Notes under the pieces: generated by a model
What the model was told of the DNA's origin: nothing
The model's input: only the letters and a program-made list of their open reading frames with translations
Database searches by the model: none
Translations under genes and position numbers: made by a program
Source: a virus
IMG/VR virus record: IMGVR_UViG_3300048014_000044
Span: 1-43,939 of that record
Reading direction: 5' to 3' (one strand)
Length of the DNA: 43,939 bases
Shown here: one piece after another, positions 42,668 to 43,939 of the stretch
Position numbering within the stretch: position 1 is the stretch's first letter
Layout: the number at the start of each line of letters is the position of its first letter

Positions 42668-43177
42668 TCACTCGCCCGCGCCGGCCTCGGACAGGAGCTT
42701 CTCGATGTCCTTGGTCGTCTTGCCGAGGTCGGCCACCCAGTCCACGAAGAAGTCGAAGGCGCCCTTGAGGTACTCCCACGCCTTCACGAGCGCGCCCGAG
42801 AGGAAGTCGAGGAGACCCGCCGTGCGCGGGGCCACCGCCGGCGCCTGCTCGGGGCCGGGGACGTCCATGCCCTTGTCGAAGCGCTCGATGGCGTTCTTCA
42901 GGCTCTCCAGAACGGCCTTTTTGCCGAGGTCCTTCTCGGCCACCATCATCATGAACTGGAACTCCTTCTCGAACTCGATGGCGTAGTTCGCGGCCTTGTC
43001 CTTCTTCTCAGCCGCCTTCGTCAGCGCTTCGAGCTGTTCCTTGGCCTTGGCGAGTTCCTTCTCGAACTTCGCCATGTCGCTCTTGGCCTCTTCGAGCCAC
43101 TTCTGCTTCTGAGCGACGCCCTTCTGGCTCTTGGCCTTCGAGAGACCGTACTCGGGAAGTTGCTCAAAGTTGGTCAC
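42668..43177 (-). CDS. Coiled-coil protein with amphipathic C-terminus, just downstream of TnpB
   Basis: I start at GTG 43177 (VTNFEQLPEYGLSKAKSQKG), with AGGTGG 8-13 bases upstream; this overlaps the TnpB TGA as GTGA. The 169-residue product has a long Lys/Glu/Ala coiled coil (WLEEAKSDMAKFEKELAKAK, residues about 25-70), a mid helix, and a Phe/Trp-rich amphipathic segment (DFLSGALVKAWEYLKGAFDF). The in-frame extension upstream lies in the TnpB 3' region and reads as non-coding. Its native start may have been replaced when the TnpB element inserted. It is likely a virion or scaffold-type protein. Confidence 0.7.
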   Translation of the reverse strand: MTNFEQLPEYGLSKAKSQKGVAQKQKWLEEAKSDMAKFEKELAKAKEQLEALTKAAEKKDKAANYAIEFEKEFQFMMMVAEKDLGKKAVLESLKNAIERFDKGMDVPGPEQAPAVAPRTAGLLDFLSGALVKAWEYLKGAFDFFVDWVADLGKTTKDIEKLLSEAGAGE

Positions 43178-43939
43178 TGGGCAACCACCTGATTTGAGGC
43201 TGTGCCGGACCGTAGAGGTACTCCGGTAGTAAGCCTCCGGCTCGACGGTACGAGCGCGTTCTGTACTGACTCTCCCAAGGAACTCGTTCGGCAATGTGCC
43301 CGAAATCGCTCTCTCAGCAGTGTCTTCACTGCGGACGGGTGATCATCAAGACCAACTTGTTTGTCCTCGGAACGTCCGAGCAAGTTGATCCCTCCCACCA
43401 CGTCCGCGTGACTTTTCCTGCCGCATGAGCGGCAGATGAACTTGATCCCTGACCTATTGCTCCTGGAGACGTAGCCGCAGCTAGGGCATGTCTGGCTTGA
43501 GTAGGCGGGGTTGACGACCTCGCAGGGGGCCTTCGTGGCAAGGCTGTGATGCAAAGCTCGATAGGCGAAACGCTTGGCCCCCCGGCAGCCGCGAAGGTCG
43601 AGATCCTCAACGACGAACACGGCGCTGGGGTGAGCTTCCACGAGCTTGTTTGCACACTCACCGGCCACTGTCTTGACCAGCCCAGTGAGCTTGGCTTCAA
43701 GGTAGTCGAGCCTGGGCGAGTTTTCCTTGAATCCTTGTCGTTGTCGGTTCGCTCGAAGGTTGCGAACCTTTTGGTACAAGGTGTCGAACTTCGGTTTCAA
43801 CGAGGCTCCGAGAAGCCTCCCTGACGACGTAGCGGCCATCACGTTGAGGCCAACGTCAATGCCGATCTTGGGGGCATCCAGATCACGCTCCGGCACTTCC
43901 CATTCCTTGCGCTCGACGACCTCGAAGCGCCATCGGCCT
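43174..43939 (-). CDS. tnpB: TnpB RNA-guided nuclease, 5' part outside window
   Basis: The frame is open through the right edge; 254 residues are visible. RuvC-I is KIGIDVGLNVMAATSSG, RuvC-II is FVVEDLDLRGC, the zinc finger is CPSCG...CRSCG, and RuvC-III is HADVVGGINLLGR, so the catalytic acids and zinc ligands are present. It is of a different TnpB lineage from the one at 10077: spacing, zinc-finger loop and ending (DDHPSAVKTLLRERF) all differ. The upstream residues WRFEVVERKEWEVPER continue the wedge region. It reads in the same direction as the tail genes and its stop overlaps the GTG of the next gene. No tnpA is visible. It is probably intact, subject to the missing part. Confidence 0.92.
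   Translation of the reverse strand, partial: GRWRFEVVERKEWEVPERDLDAPKIGIDVGLNVMAATSSGRLLGASLKPKFDTLYQKVRNLRANRQRQGFKENSPRLDYLEAKLTGLVKTVAGECANKLVEAHPSAVFVVEDLDLRGCRGAKRFAYRALHHSLATKAPCEVVNPAYSSQTCPSCGYVSRSNRSGIKFICRSCGRKSHADVVGGINLLGRSEDKQVGLDDHPSAVKTLLRERFRAHCRTSSLGESVQNALVPSSRRLTTGVPLRSGTASNQVVAQ
43174..43939 (-). mobile_element. Right part of a second TnpB element, edge-truncated
   Basis: The tnpB gene and its guide-RNA-like 3' region mark a second insertion of the IS605/IS607 type. Its right end is close to the GTG at 43177 of the downstream gene. The left end is outside the window. Confidence 0.6.
43178..43300 (-). ncRNA. Candidate omega RNA overlapping the TnpB 3' end
   Basis: A hairpin at 43210-43248 has a 7-bp outer stem with one mismatch (CCGTAGA with TCGACGG) and an inner CCGG pair. 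It lies in the tnpB 3' end, where reRNA/omega RNA is encoded. The encoded peptide here (TVEPEAY-type in another frame, Arg/Ser/Thr-rich in the tnpB frame) looks constrained by RNA rather than protein. Limits are approximate. Confidence 0.42.

Noticed and set aside
1-43939. Extracellular contractile injection system or T6SS instead of a phage
   Set aside because: No AAA+ ATPase of the eCIS type, no TssB/C pair and no toxin cargo were seen. Neck-type proteins and tape measure fit a phage better, though a tailocin is not excluded.
1-43939. CRISPR array or tRNA genes
   Set aside because: No regularly spaced identical repeats and no cloverleaf-like sequence were noticed in reading; weak tRNA-like genes could be missed by eye.

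Overview
The window is a GC-rich, tightly packed late module of a large contractile-tailed (myovirus-like) phage or prophage. Nearly every gene is on the minus strand and is read from right to left. Spacing is phage-like, with many 4-base stop/start overlaps (ATGA, GTGA) and gaps of a few bases. No terminase, portal or capsid gene is visible, so a defective prophage or tailocin cannot be excluded, but a neck-type protein with a Cys motif and an HK97-gp10-like protein near the right end favour a true phage tail. The host cannot be named. Base composition and the TnpB types suggest a high-GC bacterium, possibly of the myxobacterial kind; that is inference.

Layout from upstream (right) to downstream (left). 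43939-43174: the 3' part of a TnpB transposon gene. 43177-39413: a coiled-coil protein, one plus-strand hypothetical gene, a small coiled-coil protein, neck and tail-completion candidates and a coiled-coil hypothetical protein. 39372-36616: an unusual cluster of a protein made of two copies of one domain, a Dps-like ferritin with all five ferroxidase ligands, an actin/ParM-like ATPase and a small Cys protein. 36613-35015: a virion-type protein and an FmdB-like zinc ribbon. 34882-30593: a tail sheath of 1429 residues swollen by flagellin-IN-like beta repeats. 30566-26949: a complete UvrD-type superfamily 1 helicase inside the tail operon. 26952-24107: five small and medium genes, one with an XRE-like helix-turn-helix. 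24073-23336: tail tube. 23153-20685: two candidate tail-assembly chaperone genes in one frame, separated by a single stop codon. 20680-17231: tape measure. 17227-11109: three baseplate/hub proteins, one carrying a T4-type lysozyme domain. 11081-9798: a plus-strand ribbon-helix-helix gene plus TnpB insertion. 9674-6868: OB-fold/beta-helix central spike and a Gly-rich companion. 6860-6153: a double-HNH endonuclease. 6153 to the left edge: the start of a giant (>2050 residue) beta-repeat baseplate or fibre protein, open through the window edge.

How the parts fit. Sheath, tube, chaperones, tape measure, lysozyme-baseplate protein, hub and spike make a complete contractile-tail assembly line in the order usual for myoviruses. 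Three kinds of mobile gene (two unrelated TnpB genes and an HNH endonuclease) sit in intergenic joints without breaking structural frames. The parts that tail assembly does not explain are the Dps-like/actin-like/duplicated-domain cluster, whose first and third members share a C-terminal DPxWK tag, the helicase in the tail operon, and the enlarged sheath. These are the best candidates for undescribed biology. All gene names rest on motif reading alone, as no database search was possible.
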